Source: Streptacidiphilus neutrinimicus
GTDB taxonomy: Bacteria; Actinomycetota; Actinomycetes; Streptomycetales; Streptomycetaceae
Assembly (NCBI RefSeq): GCF_000787815.1
Contig: NZ_BBPO01000048.1
Span: 1-42,467, forward strand
Direction of reading: 5' to 3'
DNA: 42,467 nt
The notes beneath the pieces were generated by a model. The model saw nothing but the letters and a program-made list of their open reading frames with translations, ran no database searches and was not told the origin of the DNA. The translations under genes were made by a program, and so were the position numbers. Position 1 is the first letter of the stretch; the number at the start of each line of letters is the position of its first letter. Shown here piece after piece: positions 1 to 9,175 of the stretch.

Positions 1-411
1 CCGGCCGCCTCCCCGGACATGCCGTGGCAGACCCCGGACCCAGCCGCCCCGACCACCCGCCCCCGCCGCTCCCGCTCCGTCTCCGACGGCAGCGTCAGCC
101 AGGCCCCCGCGCCGGAGGCCGAGCAGGTCCCCGAGCCGCCCGCCGAGCGGGCCCCTGCGCCGGAGGCCGAGCAGCCTGCCGCGACGGAGGCACCTGAGGC
201 GCAGGCCCCCGCGCCTGCCGCGCCGGATGCGCAGAGCGAGGCGGGCCCGGTCGAGTCGGCTCAGCCTCGGCCGCGCCGCTCCCGCTCCGCGTCGGAGGGC
301 AGCGTCAGCCAGGCGGAGCCGTCGACGCCGCAGGCGCAGGCCGCCGAGCCGGATGAGGCTGCCGAACCCGAGACCGCCGAGGGCGGCTCCGCTTCTGAGG
401 AGGGCGAGTGA
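1..411 (+). CDS. C-terminal tail of the complex I gene upstream of nuoH (partial)
   Basis: The frame is open from the first base and stops at 409-411, so only a C-terminal tail is present and the start lies outside the window. The visible part is low-complexity, rich in Pro, Ala and Glu. It contains two near-identical basic/serine blocks (RPRRSRSVSDGSVSQ and RPRRSRSASEGSVSQ) about 65 residues apart. No catalytic motif is visible. The stop overlaps the nuoH GTG by four bases, so it belongs to the nuo operon. In a complete operon this gene would be nuoG. In the partial second nuo set of streptomycetes it could be a nuoC- or nuoD-type gene. The tail alone does not decide between them. Confidence 0.6.
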   Translation, partial: PAASPDMPWQTPDPAAPTTRPRRSRSVSDGSVSQAPAPEAEQVPEPPAERAPAPEAEQPAATEAPEAQAPAPAAPDAQSEAGPVESAQPRPRRSRSASEGSVSQAEPSTPQAQAAEPDEAAEPETAEGGSASEEGE

Positions 412-1370
412 CCACCACGCTCGACGCGCTGGTGCGCTGCATCGCCGTGCTCCTCGTGTTCCTGGTCTTCCCGCTCGTCATCGGGCAGACCGAGCACAAG
501 GTGATGGCCCACATGCAGGGCCGGCTCGGGCCGATGTACGCCGGTGGGTTCCACGGGTGGGCGCAGCTCGTCGCCGACGGGGTGAAGTTCGCGCAGAAGG
601 AGGACGTCGTCCCCGCCGGGGCCGACCGGAAGATCTTCCAGCTCGCGCCCGCCGTGGCCCTGCTGCCGTACCTGCTCGCGCTCGTCGCCATCCCGCTCGG
701 TCCGGGAGACCTCCTCGGCCAGTCGCTCGACGCCGGGTTGTTCTTCGTGCTGGCCGTCATGGGCGTCGGCGTGCTCGGCTCGCTCATGGCGGGGTGGGCG
801 TCGGCGAACAAGTTCTCCCTCCTCGGCGGCATCCGCACCGCTGCCCAGCTGATGGCGTACGAGCTGCCGATGCTTCTCGCCGCGGCCAGCGTGGCGATGG
901 CGGCGGGGACGGTGTCGCTGACCGGCATCCTCGGGGCGTTCCACTGGTGGTGGGTGCCCTGGCAGATCGTCGGCGGGTTCGTCTTCTTCGTGTCCGGACT
1001 CGCGGAGCTCCAACGGCCGCCGTTCGACATGCCGGTGGCCGACTCCGAGATCATCTTCGGCGCCTACACCGAGTACACGGGACTGCGCTTCGCGCTGTTC
1101 CTGCTCTCCGAGTACGCGGGCATCCTCGTCGTCTCCGCGCTGACCGCCGTCCTCTTCCTGGGCGGCTGGCACGGGCCGATGGCCGACGGCCTCGGCTGGC
1201 TGTGGATGCTGCTGAAGACCTTCGCCCTGGCCTTCCTGGTGATCTGGATCCGCGTCACCTACCCGCGTCTGCGCGAGGACCAGCTGATGCGCTTCGCCTG
1301 GACCGTGCTCATCCCGCTCTCGCTCGCGCAGCTCGCGCTGACCGGCATCGTCAAGGTGGTGATCTCCTAG
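408..1370 (+). CDS. nuoH: NADH-quinone oxidoreductase subunit H
   Basis: NuoH is the membrane subunit of complex I that links the peripheral arm to the proton-pumping arm and forms much of the quinone chamber. The 320-aa length matches the family (about 325 aa). The N-terminal block GQTEHKVMAHMQGRLGP followed by the ADGVKFAQKED loop matches the conserved ERK-MQ-RxGP...LADGIKxxxKED region. PPFDMPVADSEI matches the conserved PFDLPEAE segment. About eight hydrophobic segments are present. The GTG start at 408 overlaps the upstream stop (GTGA), indicating translational coupling, and nuoI follows with no gap. Confidence 0.93.
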   Translation: MTTTLDALVRCIAVLLVFLVFPLVIGQTEHKVMAHMQGRLGPMYAGGFHGWAQLVADGVKFAQKEDVVPAGADRKIFQLAPAVALLPYLLALVAIPLGPGDLLGQSLDAGLFFVLAVMGVGVLGSLMAGWASANKFSLLGGIRTAAQLMAYELPMLLAAASVAMAAGTVSLTGILGAFHWWWVPWQIVGGFVFFVSGLAELQRPPFDMPVADSEIIFGAYTEYTGLRFALFLLSEYAGILVVSALTAVLFLGGWHGPMADGLGWLWMLLKTFALAFLVIWIRVTYPRLREDQLMRFAWTVLIPLSLAQLALTGIVKVVIS

Positions 1371-1922
1371 ATGGCTCCGTTTCCCGGCCGCGGCCTGGCC
1401 AAGGGCCTCGCGGTCACCCTGCGCACGATGACGCGGAAGACCGTCACCGCGCAGTACCCCGACGTGCAGCCGGAGCTGCCGCCGCGTTCGCGCGGCGTCA
1501 TCGCGCTGCTGGAGGAGAACTGCACGGTCTGCATGCTGTGCGCGCGCGAGTGCCCGGACTGGTGCATCTACATCGACTCCCACAAGGAGACGCTGCCCGC
1601 CGCCGAGCCGAACGCCCGTGCCCGCACCCGCAACGTGCTGGACCGCTTCGCGATCGACTTCTCGCTCTGCATGTACTGCGGCATCTGCATCGAGGTCTGC
1701 CCCTTCGACGCGCTGTTCTGGTCGCCGGAGTTCGAGTACGCGGAGGAGGACATCCACGACCTCACCCACGAGCGCGAGCGTCTGCGCGAGTGGATGTGGA
1801 CCGTGCCGGCCCCGCCCGCGTTCGACCCGGCCGCCGAGGACCCGAAGGAGATCGCCGCCGCGCGCAAGGCCGCCGAGAAGGCGCAGGCGGCGGCGGAAGC
1901 CGCCAAGGAGGCCGAGGCGTGA
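1371..1922 (+). CDS. nuoI: NADH-quinone oxidoreductase subunit I (2x[4Fe-4S] ferredoxin-like)
   Basis: NuoI carries electrons through clusters N6a and N6b toward quinone. Both CxxCxxCxxxCP motifs are intact: Cys51, 54, 57, 61 ([12 protein letters not shown]) and Cys100, 103, 106, 110 ([12 protein letters not shown]). At 183 aa it is close to family size. The last 40 residues form an Ala/Glu/Lys-rich, probably helical or coiled tail beyond the ferredoxin fold. The ATG follows the nuoH stop directly. The stop (1920-1922) overlaps the nuoJ GTG. Confidence 0.95.
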   Translation: MAPFPGRGLAKGLAVTLRTMTRKTVTAQYPDVQPELPPRSRGVIALLEENCTVCMLCARECPDWCIYIDSHKETLPAAEPNARARTRNVLDRFAIDFSLCMYCGICIEVCPFDALFWSPEFEYAEEDIHDLTHERERLREWMWTVPAPPAFDPAAEDPKEIAAARKAAEKAQAAAEAAKEAEA

Positions 1923-2473
1923 ACCTGGCTGCCGTACCTCTGGACTCCACCCGCGGGTTCCTCTCGCCGTCCGGCGTCGAGATCGTCTTCGTCCTCGTCG
2001 GCCTCGGCGTCCTCGGCGCCGCGCTGCTGACCGTGACCACCAAGCAGCTCGTGCACGCCGCGCTCTGGCTGGTCGTCGCGCTCGGCGGGCTGGCGATCGA
2101 GTACCTGCTGCTGACGGCGGAGTTCATCGCCTGGGTGCAGGTGCTGATCTACGTCGGCGCGGTCGTCGTGCTCGTGCTGTTCGGGCTGATGCTCACCAGG
2201 GCGCCCATCGGCGCCTCGCCCGACGCGGACTCGGGCAACCGGTGGGTCGCGCTGGGCGTCGCTCTCGCCGCCGCCGCGACGCTGGTGACGCTCGTCGTCG
2301 ACGCGTTCCGCAGCACCTGGATCGACCTCGGCACCGTCGCGGGCAGCACCAAGGCCAACGGCGTCACCCTGTTCCGCTACTGGGTGCTGCCCTTCGAGGC
2401 CCTGTCCGTGCTGCTGCTGGCCGCGCTGGTCGGTGCGATCGTCCTGTCCCGGCGCGAGAAGAAGGAGCCCTGA
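1919..2473 (+). CDS. nuoJ: NADH-quinone oxidoreductase subunit J
   Basis: This is a 184-aa membrane subunit of complex I. I chose GTG 1919 because it makes a four-base GTGA overlap with the nuoI stop; the same frame stays open far upstream only as a shadow. Five hydrophobic helices are visible. The segment [26 protein letters not shown], abbreviated here by its core [13 protein letters not shown], is the conserved TM3 region containing the pi-bulge of NuoJ. nuoK starts six bases after the stop. Confidence 0.93.
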   Translation: MNLAAVPLDSTRGFLSPSGVEIVFVLVGLGVLGAALLTVTTKQLVHAALWLVVALGGLAIEYLLLTAEFIAWVQVLIYVGAVVVLVLFGLMLTRAPIGASPDADSGNRWVALGVALAAAATLVTLVVDAFRSTWIDLGTVAGSTKANGVTLFRYWVLPFEALSVLLLAALVGAIVLSRREKKEP

Positions 2474-2478
2474 ACGGG

Positions 2479-2880
2479 ATGCATCTCGTGTTCCCGGCCG
2501 TTCTCGCGGCCCTGCTCTTCTGCGTGGGCCTCTACGGCGTGCTGGCGCGGCGCAACGCCGTGCTGATGCTGATGTCCGTCGAGCTGATGCTCAACGCCGT
2601 CAACCTCAACCTCGTCGCTTTCGACGTATGGCTGCGCGACGCCCTGCACTCCGGCCAGGCGCTGACCCTGTTCACCATCACCGTGGCGGCCGCCGAGATC
2701 GGGCTCGGGCTGGCCATCGTGCTGCTGATCTTCCGCAACCGGGGCACCGCCGACATCGACCGGGTGGGCCGCCTGACCGACGGCGACGAGCAGGCCGGCG
2801 GTGACGAGCAGGCCGGCGGTGACGAGCAGGCCGACGGCGCTGAGACGGTCGGCGACGATGAGATGGAAGGCGTCGGATGA
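2479..2880 (+). CDS. nuoK: NADH-quinone oxidoreductase subunit K with repeat-bearing tail
   Basis: NuoK is an Mrp/MrpC-like antiporter-related subunit with three TM helices. The conserved acidic positions sit in [11 protein letters not shown] (TM2) and in [17 protein letters not shown] (TM3). Family members are about 100 aa. This one has 133 aa because of a hydrophilic acidic tail that includes three GGDEQA-type repeats encoded by an 18-bp tandem repeat. ATG 2479 is chosen because the protein then begins right before TM1. Its stop overlaps the nuoL ATG (ATGA at 2877-2880). Confidence 0.92.
   Translation: MHLVFPAVLAALLFCVGLYGVLARRNAVLMLMSVELMLNAVNLNLVAFDVWLRDALHSGQALTLFTITVAAAEIGLGLAIVLLIFRNRGTADIDRVGRLTDGDEQAGGDEQAGGDEQADGAETVGDDEMEGVG
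2782..2835 (+). repeat. 18-bp tandem repeat, three copies, inside nuoK
   Basis: Units at 2782-2799, 2800-2817 and 2818-2835 differ at only a few positions and encode GDEQAG-like hexapeptides in the extra-membrane tail of NuoK. The period is a multiple of three, so copy-number change would keep the frame. Confidence 0.9.
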
Positions 2881-4937
2881 CCCTCACCCTCGCGATCCTC
2901 GTCCCGCTGCTGCCGTTCCTCGGCGCGCTCGCCGGCCTCGCGTCGGGCCGCCGCGCGCCTGGGCTGGTCCGGCCGCTGGCCGTGCTGCCGACGCTGGCCT
3001 CGGCCGTGCTGGCGGTGCTGGTCCTGACCCGGATCGGCGCCAAGGGGCACCTCGACTCGGCCACGCGGCTGACGCCGACCGGAGGCCTGCCGATCTCGCT
3101 GTCGCTGCACCTGGACGGCATCGCGGTGCTGCTGGCCGCGCTGGTCGCGGTCGTCGCCACCTGCGTGCAGCTCTACTCGACCGCGTACCTGCGCGAGGAT
3201 CCCCGCTACCCCTCGTACGCGGCCCTGGTCTCGCTCTTCACCGCGGCGATGCTGCTGGTCGTCTACTCCGGGGACCTGATCGTGCTGCTGGTCGGCTGGG
3301 AGGTCATGGGCGTCTGCTCGTACTTCCTGGTGGGGCATCACTGGGAGCGCCCGGACGCGCGGTCCGCGTCGATCAAGGCGTTCCTGGTCACCAAGCTCGG
3401 CGACGTCCCGTTCCTGTTCGGCATCTTCGTGCTGGCCACCGACGCCGGGACGTTCCAGATCAACGGCATCCTCGGGGCGGCGGCCGCCGGGCGGCTGCAC
3501 CACGCGACGCTCGCCGCGCTGCTGCTGCTCTGCGGCGTGGCCGGCAAGTCGGCACAGTTCCCGCTGCACACCTGGCTTCCGGACGCGATGGCCGGCCCGA
3601 CGCCGGTCTCCGCGCTGATCCACGCCGCCACCATGGTCGCCGCGGGCGTCTACCTGGTGGCCCGGCTGGAGCCGGTCTTCCTGCTCTCCACCGCCGCGCT
3701 GGTGGTGCTCGGGATCATGGCCGTGATCACCATGATCGGGTCGGGTCTGTGCGCGCTCGCGCAGGACGACCTCAAGCGGGTGCTGGCCTACTCGACGGTG
3801 GGTCAGCTGGGCTACATGGCCGGAGCGCTCGCCGTCGGCGACCGCGACGCCGCGCTGTTCCACCTGCTCACCCACGGCGCGTTCAAGGCGCTGCTGTTCC
3901 TCTCCGCCGGCGTCGTCATCCACGCCGCGCACACCAACTCGCTGACGGCGATGAGCCGCATGGACGGCCTGCGCCGCCGCGTGCCGGACGCCTACGCGAC
4001 GATGGGCATCGGCCTGGCCGCCCTCGCCGGGCTGCCGCCCTTCTCCGGCTTCTTCAGCAAGGACGCGGTCCTCACCGCCGCAGAGCGCGCCGCCGACGGC
4101 GACGCGCTGACCGGCGGGCTCGGCCCGGCCGGGAACGTGCCGTGCTGGCTCGGCTGGACGGTGCTGATCGGCGGCCTGCTCGCCGCGCTGCTCACCGCCG
4201 CGTACGCCGCCCGGCTGTGGCTGCTGGCCTTCTTCCCCGTGAAGCGGACCGCGACCGCCGCGACCGCCGCGACCGCCGCGACCGAGGGCGTCGCGGGTGA
4301 CGCGGGTGTCGCGGGTGTCGCGGGTGTCGCGAGGGAGGGCGCGGTCGCCCCGACCGCCGCCGCAGCCGCCGCGCTGGCCTCGGACGAGCCCGCCGGGCCT
4401 GTCGGGCCCGCCGCGATGGTCGCCCCCCTGTGGCTGCTGGCCGTGCCCAGCGTGGCCCTCGGCCTTGTCGGGCTGTGGCCGCACGCCCTCCCCGCCTGGC
4501 TGGACGGCGTCTCGCTCACCCCCTCCGGGGTGACCTGGCCGATCGCCACCGCCGTCGCGCTGCTCGGCGCGGGCCTGGCCTGGTTCGCCTGGCGCCGCGC
4601 CGCCGCCCGGGTACTGGCCGGGGCGGAGGCCGACGCCGCCGCTGCCGCGGACCCGGCGCCGCTGCTGCTCGGCCCGCTGCTCGTGCCCGCGCGCGTCGGC
4701 TTCGGCGTCGACACCTTCTACGACCGCGCGTTCGTCCGCCCCGTCCTCGGCGCGGCCCGGCTGGTCTCCTTCCTGGACCGCGAGGTCGTCGAGACCTACG
4801 TCAAGGGCGCCGCCGGCACCCCCGGCGTGATCGGCCGCGTCGTGCGCCGCGCCCAGAACGGCAACACCCAGGGCTACCTGAGCGCGCTCGCCGCGGGCGT
4901 CGTGGTGCTGGCCGTGATCGTGGCGGTGGCCCAGTGA
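2877..4937 (+). CDS. nuoL: NADH-quinone oxidoreductase subunit L
   Basis: NuoL is the distal antiporter-like proton-pumping subunit with the long lateral helix. The 686-aa length fits. The conserved TM5 glutamate is Glu142 in [15 protein letters not shown] and the TM7 lysine is Lys224 in [19 protein letters not shown]. The histidine of [10 protein letters not shown] is also present. An Ala/Thr/Val/Gly-rich insert of about 50 residues (near residues 458-510) interrupts the C-terminal part and is encoded by 9-bp repeats. The ATG overlaps the nuoK stop. The stop overlaps the GTG of a 38-codon ORF that precedes nuoM. Confidence 0.95.
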   Translation: MTLTLAILVPLLPFLGALAGLASGRRAPGLVRPLAVLPTLASAVLAVLVLTRIGAKGHLDSATRLTPTGGLPISLSLHLDGIAVLLAALVAVVATCVQLYSTAYLREDPRYPSYAALVSLFTAAMLLVVYSGDLIVLLVGWEVMGVCSYFLVGHHWERPDARSASIKAFLVTKLGDVPFLFGIFVLATDAGTFQINGILGAAAAGRLHHATLAALLLLCGVAGKSAQFPLHTWLPDAMAGPTPVSALIHAATMVAAGVYLVARLEPVFLLSTAALVVLGIMAVITMIGSGLCALAQDDLKRVLAYSTVGQLGYMAGALAVGDRDAALFHLLTHGAFKALLFLSAGVVIHAAHTNSLTAMSRMDGLRRRVPDAYATMGIGLAALAGLPPFSGFFSKDAVLTAAERAADGDALTGGLGPAGNVPCWLGWTVLIGGLLAALLTAAYAARLWLLAFFPVKRTATAATAATAATEGVAGDAGVAGVAGVAREGAVAPTAAAAAALASDEPAGPVGPAAMVAPLWLLAVPSVALGLVGLWPHALPAWLDGVSLTPSGVTWPIATAVALLGAGLAWFAWRRAAARVLAGAEADAAAAADPAPLLLGPLLVPARVGFGVDTFYDRAFVRPVLGAARLVSFLDREVVETYVKGAAGTPGVIGRVVRRAQNGNTQGYLSALAAGVVVLAVIVAVAQ
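4251..4332 (+). repeat. 9-bp tandem repeats inside nuoL
   Basis: About four copies of GCGACCGCC (4251 onward) are followed by several copies of GTCGCGGGT-like units (4290-4332). Together they encode the ATAATAAT and GVAGVAGVA stretches. All periods keep the reading frame. The insert lies in a loop region between hydrophobic segments. Confidence 0.88.
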
Positions 4938-4978
4938 CGCAGCAGGCAGTGACGCAGCAGGCAGTGACCCAGGAGGCA
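4934..4978 (+). repeat. 15-bp tandem repeat, three copies, nuoL-nuoM junction
   Basis: GTGACGCAGCAGGCA occurs at 4934-4948 and 4949-4963, with a two-mismatch copy at 4964-4978 and a GTGACG start of a fourth. It begins on the last bases of nuoL. Confidence 0.92.
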
Positions 4979-5050
4979 GTGACGATCCACGCGGAGACGA
5001 TCCACGCCGTGACCTCGATCGTCCGCAGCACGGAGGCGACCGCCCGATGA
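4934..5050 (+). CDS. 38-codon ORF coupling nuoL to nuoM
   Basis: A GTG at 4934 overlaps the nuoL stop (GTGA), and the TGA at 5048-5050 overlaps the nuoM ATG (ATGA), so this frame fills the 109-bp nuoL-nuoM gap exactly. The first 15 codons are three copies of a VTQQA-like unit encoded by a 15-bp repeat, followed by VTIHAETIHAVTSIV. There is no homologue I recognise and no signal or TM segment. It may be a translated coupling peptide, or an accident of repeat expansion that happens to keep translation running into nuoM. The double overlap is seen directly; translation is inferred. Confidence 0.4.
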   Translation: MTQQAVTQQAVTQEAVTIHAETIHAVTSIVRSTEATAR

Positions 5051-6597
5051 CCGCCCTGCTCCTCGCCCTGCTCGCGCTGCCGCTGGTCGGCGCCGCCGCC
5101 ACGCTGGTGCCGGCGCTCCGCGGGCGCCGCGCGCTCCGGTTCGGCGTCGCCGTGACCGGCGCGGACCTGGGCGTGGCCATCGCCCTCGCCGCCGGCTTCG
5201 ACCTGCACCGCCCGGCCGTCATGCAGGGCGTCACGAACGTCGCCTGGATCCCGGCGCTCAACGTCCGCTTCCATCTCGGCGTCGACGGCATCTCGCTGCC
5301 GCTGCTGGTGCTGACCGCGCTGCTGACCTTCCTGTGCGCGCTCTACTCGCTGAAGAAGCTGCCGTCCGGCGGCAGCGAGCGGGCCTGGACGGGGCTGCTG
5401 CTGCTCCTGGGCACCGGCATGCTGGCCACCTTCGCCGTGCTCGACCTGCTGCTGTTCTTCCTGGCGTTCGAGATCGTGCTGGTGCCCATGTACTTCCTGA
5501 TCGCCCGCTGGGGCGGGGAGAACCGGGGCCCGGCCGCCTTCCGCTTCATCCTCTACACGCTGCTCGGCTCCGCCGTCATGCTGCTGGGGCTGCTGCTGCT
5601 CGGCCTGAAGGCCGGGACCTTCGACATGTCCGCGCTGGCCGCGAACCACGGCGTCGGCCTCTCCCGTGGCACCCAGATCATCGTCGTGCTCGCCATCGGT
5701 GTCGGACTGGCCGTCAAGTCGCCGATGTGGCCCTTCCACAGCTGGCTGCCCGACGCCCACACCGCCGCGCCCACGGCCGGGTCGGTGCTGCTGGCCGGCG
5801 TGCTGCTGAAGATGGGCACCTACGGCTTCGTCCGGGTGCTGATCCCGAGCACGCCGCTCGGCATGCACACCCTCGCGCCCTACCTCGGCGCGTTCGCCGT
5901 CGTCGGCATCCTCTACGGCTCGCTCGCCTGCCTGTCGCTGGTCCGCCCCGGAGCCAAGGGCGACCTGAAGCGCCTGATCGCCTACTCCTCCGTCGGCCAC
6001 ATGGGCTTCGTCCTGCTCGGCATCGCGACGCTGACCGCCACCGGCGTCAACGGCGCGCTCTTCGCCAACATCGGCCACGGGCTCATCACCGGCCTGCTCT
6101 TCTTCCTGGTCGGCGCGGTCAAGGACCGCTACGGCACCGCCGACCTCGACGCGCTCGCCGGAGCGGGCGCCGACACGGGGGCGGCCCTGTACGGGCGGCT
6201 GCCGCGCCTCGGCGGGCTGCTGGCCTTCGCCGCCGTGGCCAGCCTCGGGCTGCCCGGGCTGGCCGGGTTCTGGGGTGAGCTGCTGGCGATGCTGGGCTCC
6301 TTCCAGCCCGCCGCCGGCCTCTCCCGGCCGACATTCGTGACCCTGATGGTGCTGGCCGGACTCGGCACCCTGCTGACCGCCGCCTACCTTCTCTCCGTCG
6401 TGCGCCGCGTCTGCATGGGCGACCCGGGCCTGGAGCCCCCGGCCGTCGCCAAGGCCCCGGCTCTCGCCGACGTCCAGGCCTACGAGGCCGCCACCTGGAC
6501 CCCGCTGGTCGTCCTGACCGTCGTCGCCGGGCTCTGGCCCGCGCTGCTGCTCGGGCTGACCACCCCCGCCGTCAAGGCCCTGCTCGGAGGCAGCTGA
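5047..6597 (+). CDS. nuoM: NADH-quinone oxidoreductase subunit M
   Basis: NuoM is an antiporter-like proton-pumping subunit of complex I. The 516 aa include the conserved TM5 glutamate Glu142 in FLAFEIVLVPMYFLIARWGG and the TM7 lysine Lys224 in AVKSPMWPFHSWLPDAHTAAP. A further lysine lies in GVLLKMGTYGF. The KRLIAYSSVGHMGF motif is typical of the family. The ATG overlaps the stop of the small upstream ORF, and nuoN starts three bases after the stop. Confidence 0.95.
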   Translation: MTALLLALLALPLVGAAATLVPALRGRRALRFGVAVTGADLGVAIALAAGFDLHRPAVMQGVTNVAWIPALNVRFHLGVDGISLPLLVLTALLTFLCALYSLKKLPSGGSERAWTGLLLLLGTGMLATFAVLDLLLFFLAFEIVLVPMYFLIARWGGENRGPAAFRFILYTLLGSAVMLLGLLLLGLKAGTFDMSALAANHGVGLSRGTQIIVVLAIGVGLAVKSPMWPFHSWLPDAHTAAPTAGSVLLAGVLLKMGTYGFVRVLIPSTPLGMHTLAPYLGAFAVVGILYGSLACLSLVRPGAKGDLKRLIAYSSVGHMGFVLLGIATLTATGVNGALFANIGHGLITGLLFFLVGAVKDRYGTADLDALAGAGADTGAALYGRLPRLGGLLAFAAVASLGLPGLAGFWGELLAMLGSFQPAAGLSRPTFVTLMVLAGLGTLLTAAYLLSVVRRVCMGDPGLEPPAVAKAPALADVQAYEAATWTPLVVLTVVAGLWPALLLGLTTPAVKALLGGS

Positions 6598-6600
6598 GCC

Positions 6601-8124
6601 ATGCTGACCGTCGCCGCTCCTGCCGTGGACCACCTCGCCGGTTCCCTGATCCAGTCCGTCGACTGGGCAGCGGTCGCGCCGGTGCTGGTGCCCGCCGCGC
6701 TGGCGCTCGTCGTCCTCGTCGCCGACCTCTTCCTGCCGCCCGCCCGCAAGGCGCTGCTCGGCCGGCTCACCGTGGCCGGGCTGATCGCCTCGCTGGCGCT
6801 GCTGCTGCCGCTGCGCGCCGGCCACCACCGCACCTTCTGCCTCCCGGGCCAGGCCCAGGCACCGGTGTCGTGCTCGTACGTGGCCGACCACTTCGCGCTG
6901 GCCTTCCAACTGCTGGTGCTGGGCGGGGCTCTCGTCGTCGCGCTGATGTCGATCGTCTCCGTCGACGAAGACCGGCTCCCCGCGGGCGAGTTCTGGTTCC
7001 TGTTGCTCGCCTCGACCTGCGGTGCGGCGCTGCTGCCCGCCTGCCGGGACCTGGCCTCGCTCGTCGTCGCGCTCGAGCTCGCCTCGCTGCCCGCCTTCGC
7101 GCTCGTCGCGCTGCGCCGCGACGGCCGCGGCGGGGAGGCCGCGCTGAAGTTCTTCCTGTCGTCGGTGACGGCGACGGCCGTCACGCTGCTCGGCGTCAGC
7201 TTCGTCTACGCCGCCGCCGGCAGCCTCTACCTGGACCGGATCGCCGCGGCCCTGCCCGGCGTGACCGGCCAGTTGCAGCCGCTGACCGCCGTCGGCACCG
7301 TGCTCACCCTCGTCGGCTTCGCCTTCAAGACGGCGGCCGTGCCGTTCCACTTCTGGGTGCCGGACACCTACGCCGGCGCCCCCGTGCCCGTGGCCGGATA
7401 CCTCTCCGTGGTCGGAAAGGCTGCCGGACTCTCGGGCCTGGCCGCAATCGCCGTGCTCGGTTTTCACTCCTACGGGCGAGACTGGGGCCTGGCCCTCGCC
7501 GTGCTGGCCGCGCTCACCATGACCGTCGGCAACGTCGGCGCCCTGCGCCAGCGCGGCGACGCCCCGCGCAGCGCCGTCCGGCTGCTGGCCTGGTCCTCCG
7601 TCGCACAGGCGGGCTACCTGCTGGTCCCCATCGCCGCGGCCGGCTACGGCGCGAACGCGCACGCCATCGGCGCGACCGTCGCCTTCGCGCTCGTCTACGG
7701 CGTGGTCAACCTCGGCGCGTTCGCGGTCGTCACCTCTGCGGGCGCCCGCCTGACCGACTACCGCGGCCTGTTCTCGCGCCGCCCCGCGGCGGCGCTGGCG
7801 ATGGCCTTCTTCCTGCTGAACCTGGCGGGCCTGCCGCCGGGCGTGGTGGGCCTGTTCGGCAAGGTCGTCGTCTTCCGCGCGGTGGTCGACGCGGGCATGG
7901 GCTGGCTGGCCGTCATCATGGCCGTCAACGTCGTGATCGCGCTCTACTACTACCTCGTCTGGACCGCCCGGCTGTTCCAGCCCGCGCCGGACGCCGTCGC
8001 CGCGCCCCGCCGGGTTCCGGCCGCGCTCGTCGGCGCGCTGGCGCTGGCCGCCGCGCTGGGCGTGGTGCTGTCGGCGGACCCGCAGCTCGTGATGCAGCTC
8101 GCCTCCGGTTCCCTCTTCGGCTGA
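6601..8124 (+). CDS. nuoN: NADH-quinone oxidoreductase subunit N
   Basis: NuoN is the proximal antiporter-like subunit and the last gene of the operon. The 507 aa are largely hydrophobic. The family motif FAFKTAAVPFHFWVPDTYAG carries the TM7 lysine, GYLSVVGKAAGL carries the second lysine region, and LAWSSVAQAGYLL matches the KR-x-AYSS-like segment. A GC-rich hairpin follows the stop and probably ends the transcription unit. Confidence 0.94.
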   Translation: MLTVAAPAVDHLAGSLIQSVDWAAVAPVLVPAALALVVLVADLFLPPARKALLGRLTVAGLIASLALLLPLRAGHHRTFCLPGQAQAPVSCSYVADHFALAFQLLVLGGALVVALMSIVSVDEDRLPAGEFWFLLLASTCGAALLPACRDLASLVVALELASLPAFALVALRRDGRGGEAALKFFLSSVTATAVTLLGVSFVYAAAGSLYLDRIAAALPGVTGQLQPLTAVGTVLTLVGFAFKTAAVPFHFWVPDTYAGAPVPVAGYLSVVGKAAGLSGLAAIAVLGFHSYGRDWGLALAVLAALTMTVGNVGALRQRGDAPRSAVRLLAWSSVAQAGYLLVPIAAAGYGANAHAIGATVAFALVYGVVNLGAFAVVTSAGARLTDYRGLFSRRPAAALAMAFFLLNLAGLPPGVVGLFGKVVVFRAVVDAGMGWLAVIMAVNVVIALYYYLVWTARLFQPAPDAVAAPRRVPAALVGALALAAALGVVLSADPQLVMQLASGSLFG

Positions 8125-8132
8125 CCCGCCGG

Positions 8133-8152
8133 GGCCCCCGCCCCGGGGGGCC
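8133..8152 (+). terminator. GC hairpin after nuoN
   Basis: GGCCCCC (8133-8139) can pair with GGGGGCC (8146-8152) around a six-base loop, nine bases after the nuoN stop. There is no T-run, as is common in actinobacteria. Confidence 0.5.
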
Positions 8153-8157
8153 ACCCA

Positions 8158-8189
8158 GGTGAGAAGGGAACTAGAGAATCCGTCTCACC
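8158..8189. promoter_or_regulatory. Perfect 7-bp inverted repeat upstream of htpX
   Basis: GGTGAGA (8158-8164) and TCTCACC (8183-8189) are perfect inverted arms with 18 bases between them, 60-90 bp before the htpX start. A TTGAAA hexamer (8192-8197) lies just downstream but no convincing -10 is visible. It could be an operator or a weak hairpin. No known regulator is assigned. Confidence 0.3.
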
Positions 8190-8249
8190 CGTTGAAAATC
8201 CTGAACGGGCTGTGAAAGACACCCCCCACGCACGTCTCGGAGGGCTTCC

Positions 8250-9122
8250 GTGCACCGCCAGCACAACGGTCTGAAGACGGCCGTACTCCTCGGCGCGATG
8301 TCCGCCCTGATCCTCGTGATCGGCAGCTTCTGGGGTCGGACCGGCCTCGTCATCGGGCTGGTCGTCGCGCTGGCGACCAACGGGTTCGCCTACTGGAACA
8401 GCGACAAGCTGGCACTGCGCTCGATGCGCGCCCGCCCGGTCAGCGAGATCGAGGCGCCGGTGATGTACCGGATCGTCCGCGAGCTCTCCACCTCCGCGCG
8501 GCAGCCGATGCCGCGGCTGTACATCTCGCCCACGGACGCGCCCAACGCCTTCGCCACTGGCCGCAACCCGCGCAATGCCGCGGTCTGCTGCACCCAGGGG
8601 ATTCTCAACCTGCTGGACGAGCGGGAGCTGCGCGGCGTGCTCGGGCACGAGCTGTCCCACGTCTACAACCGGGACATCCTCATCTCCTCGGTGGCGGGCG
8701 CGCTCGCCTCGGTGGTGATGTTCCTGGTCAACTTCGCCTGGCTGATCCCGATCGGGCGCAGCGACGACGACGAGGGACCCGGCCTGATCGGGATGCTGCT
8801 GATCATGATCCTCGGCCCGCTGGCCGCGGGCATCATCCAACTGGCCGTCAGCCGCTCCCGGGAGTACCAGGCGGACGCCTCGGGGGCCCAGCTGACCGGG
8901 GATCCGCTGGCCCTGGCGAGCGCGCTGCGCAAGCTGGAGCGCGGTACGCAGATGCTGCCGCTCCCGGCCCGTCCCGAGCTGGAGACAACCAGCCACATGA
9001 TGATCGCCAACCCGTTCCGGGCGGGCTCCGGCGGCGGGATCGCCACCCGGCTGTTCTCGACCCACCCGCCCATGCCGGACCGCATCGCCCGGCTGGAGCG
9101 GATGGCGGGCCACCGCGACTGA
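8250..9122 (+). CDS. htpX: HtpX-type membrane zinc metalloprotease
   Basis: HtpX is an M48B membrane protease for quality control of membrane proteins. Two TM helices occupy roughly residues 10-50. The zinc motif is HELSH at residues 133-137, with the third ligand Glu205 in [10 protein letters not shown]. Two more hydrophobic segments (about 150-168 and 178-200) flank a short acidic loop. At 290 aa it is family length. The GTG start has GGAGGG (8239-8244) at a five-base spacing. It stands alone between the nuo operon and a convergent transporter operon, with a hairpin between the two. Confidence 0.93.
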   Translation: MHRQHNGLKTAVLLGAMSALILVIGSFWGRTGLVIGLVVALATNGFAYWNSDKLALRSMRARPVSEIEAPVMYRIVRELSTSARQPMPRLYISPTDAPNAFATGRNPRNAAVCCTQGILNLLDERELRGVLGHELSHVYNRDILISSVAGALASVVMFLVNFAWLIPIGRSDDDEGPGLIGMLLIMILGPLAAGIIQLAVSRSREYQADASGAQLTGDPLALASALRKLERGTQMLPLPARPELETTSHMMIANPFRAGSGGGIATRLFSTHPPMPDRIARLERMAGHRD

Positions 9123-9143
9123 CCACCCCGAGGGGGCGTCAGG

Positions 9144-9166
9144 CCGGCGCCGGGCGGGGGCGCCGG
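9144..9166. terminator. Bidirectional hairpin between htpX and the NRAMP gene
   Basis: CCGGCGCC (9144-9151) and GGCGCCGG (9159-9166) form a perfect 8-bp stem with a seven-base G-rich loop. It lies between two convergent stop codons. Confidence 0.65.
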
Positions 9167-9175
9167 GCGGGAGGG

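Noticed and set aside
2532-5291. Minus-strand 900-codon frame opposite nuoK-nuoM
   Set aside because: Antisense shadow; rich in Gly/Arg/Gln repeats caused by the 9- and 18-bp repeats on the other strand.
4801-8154. Minus-strand open frame of over 1100 codons opposite nuoL-nuoN
   Set aside because: Composition is Gly/Gln/Arg/Glu nonsense with no domain; it is the usual antisense shadow of GC-rich genes on the plus strand.
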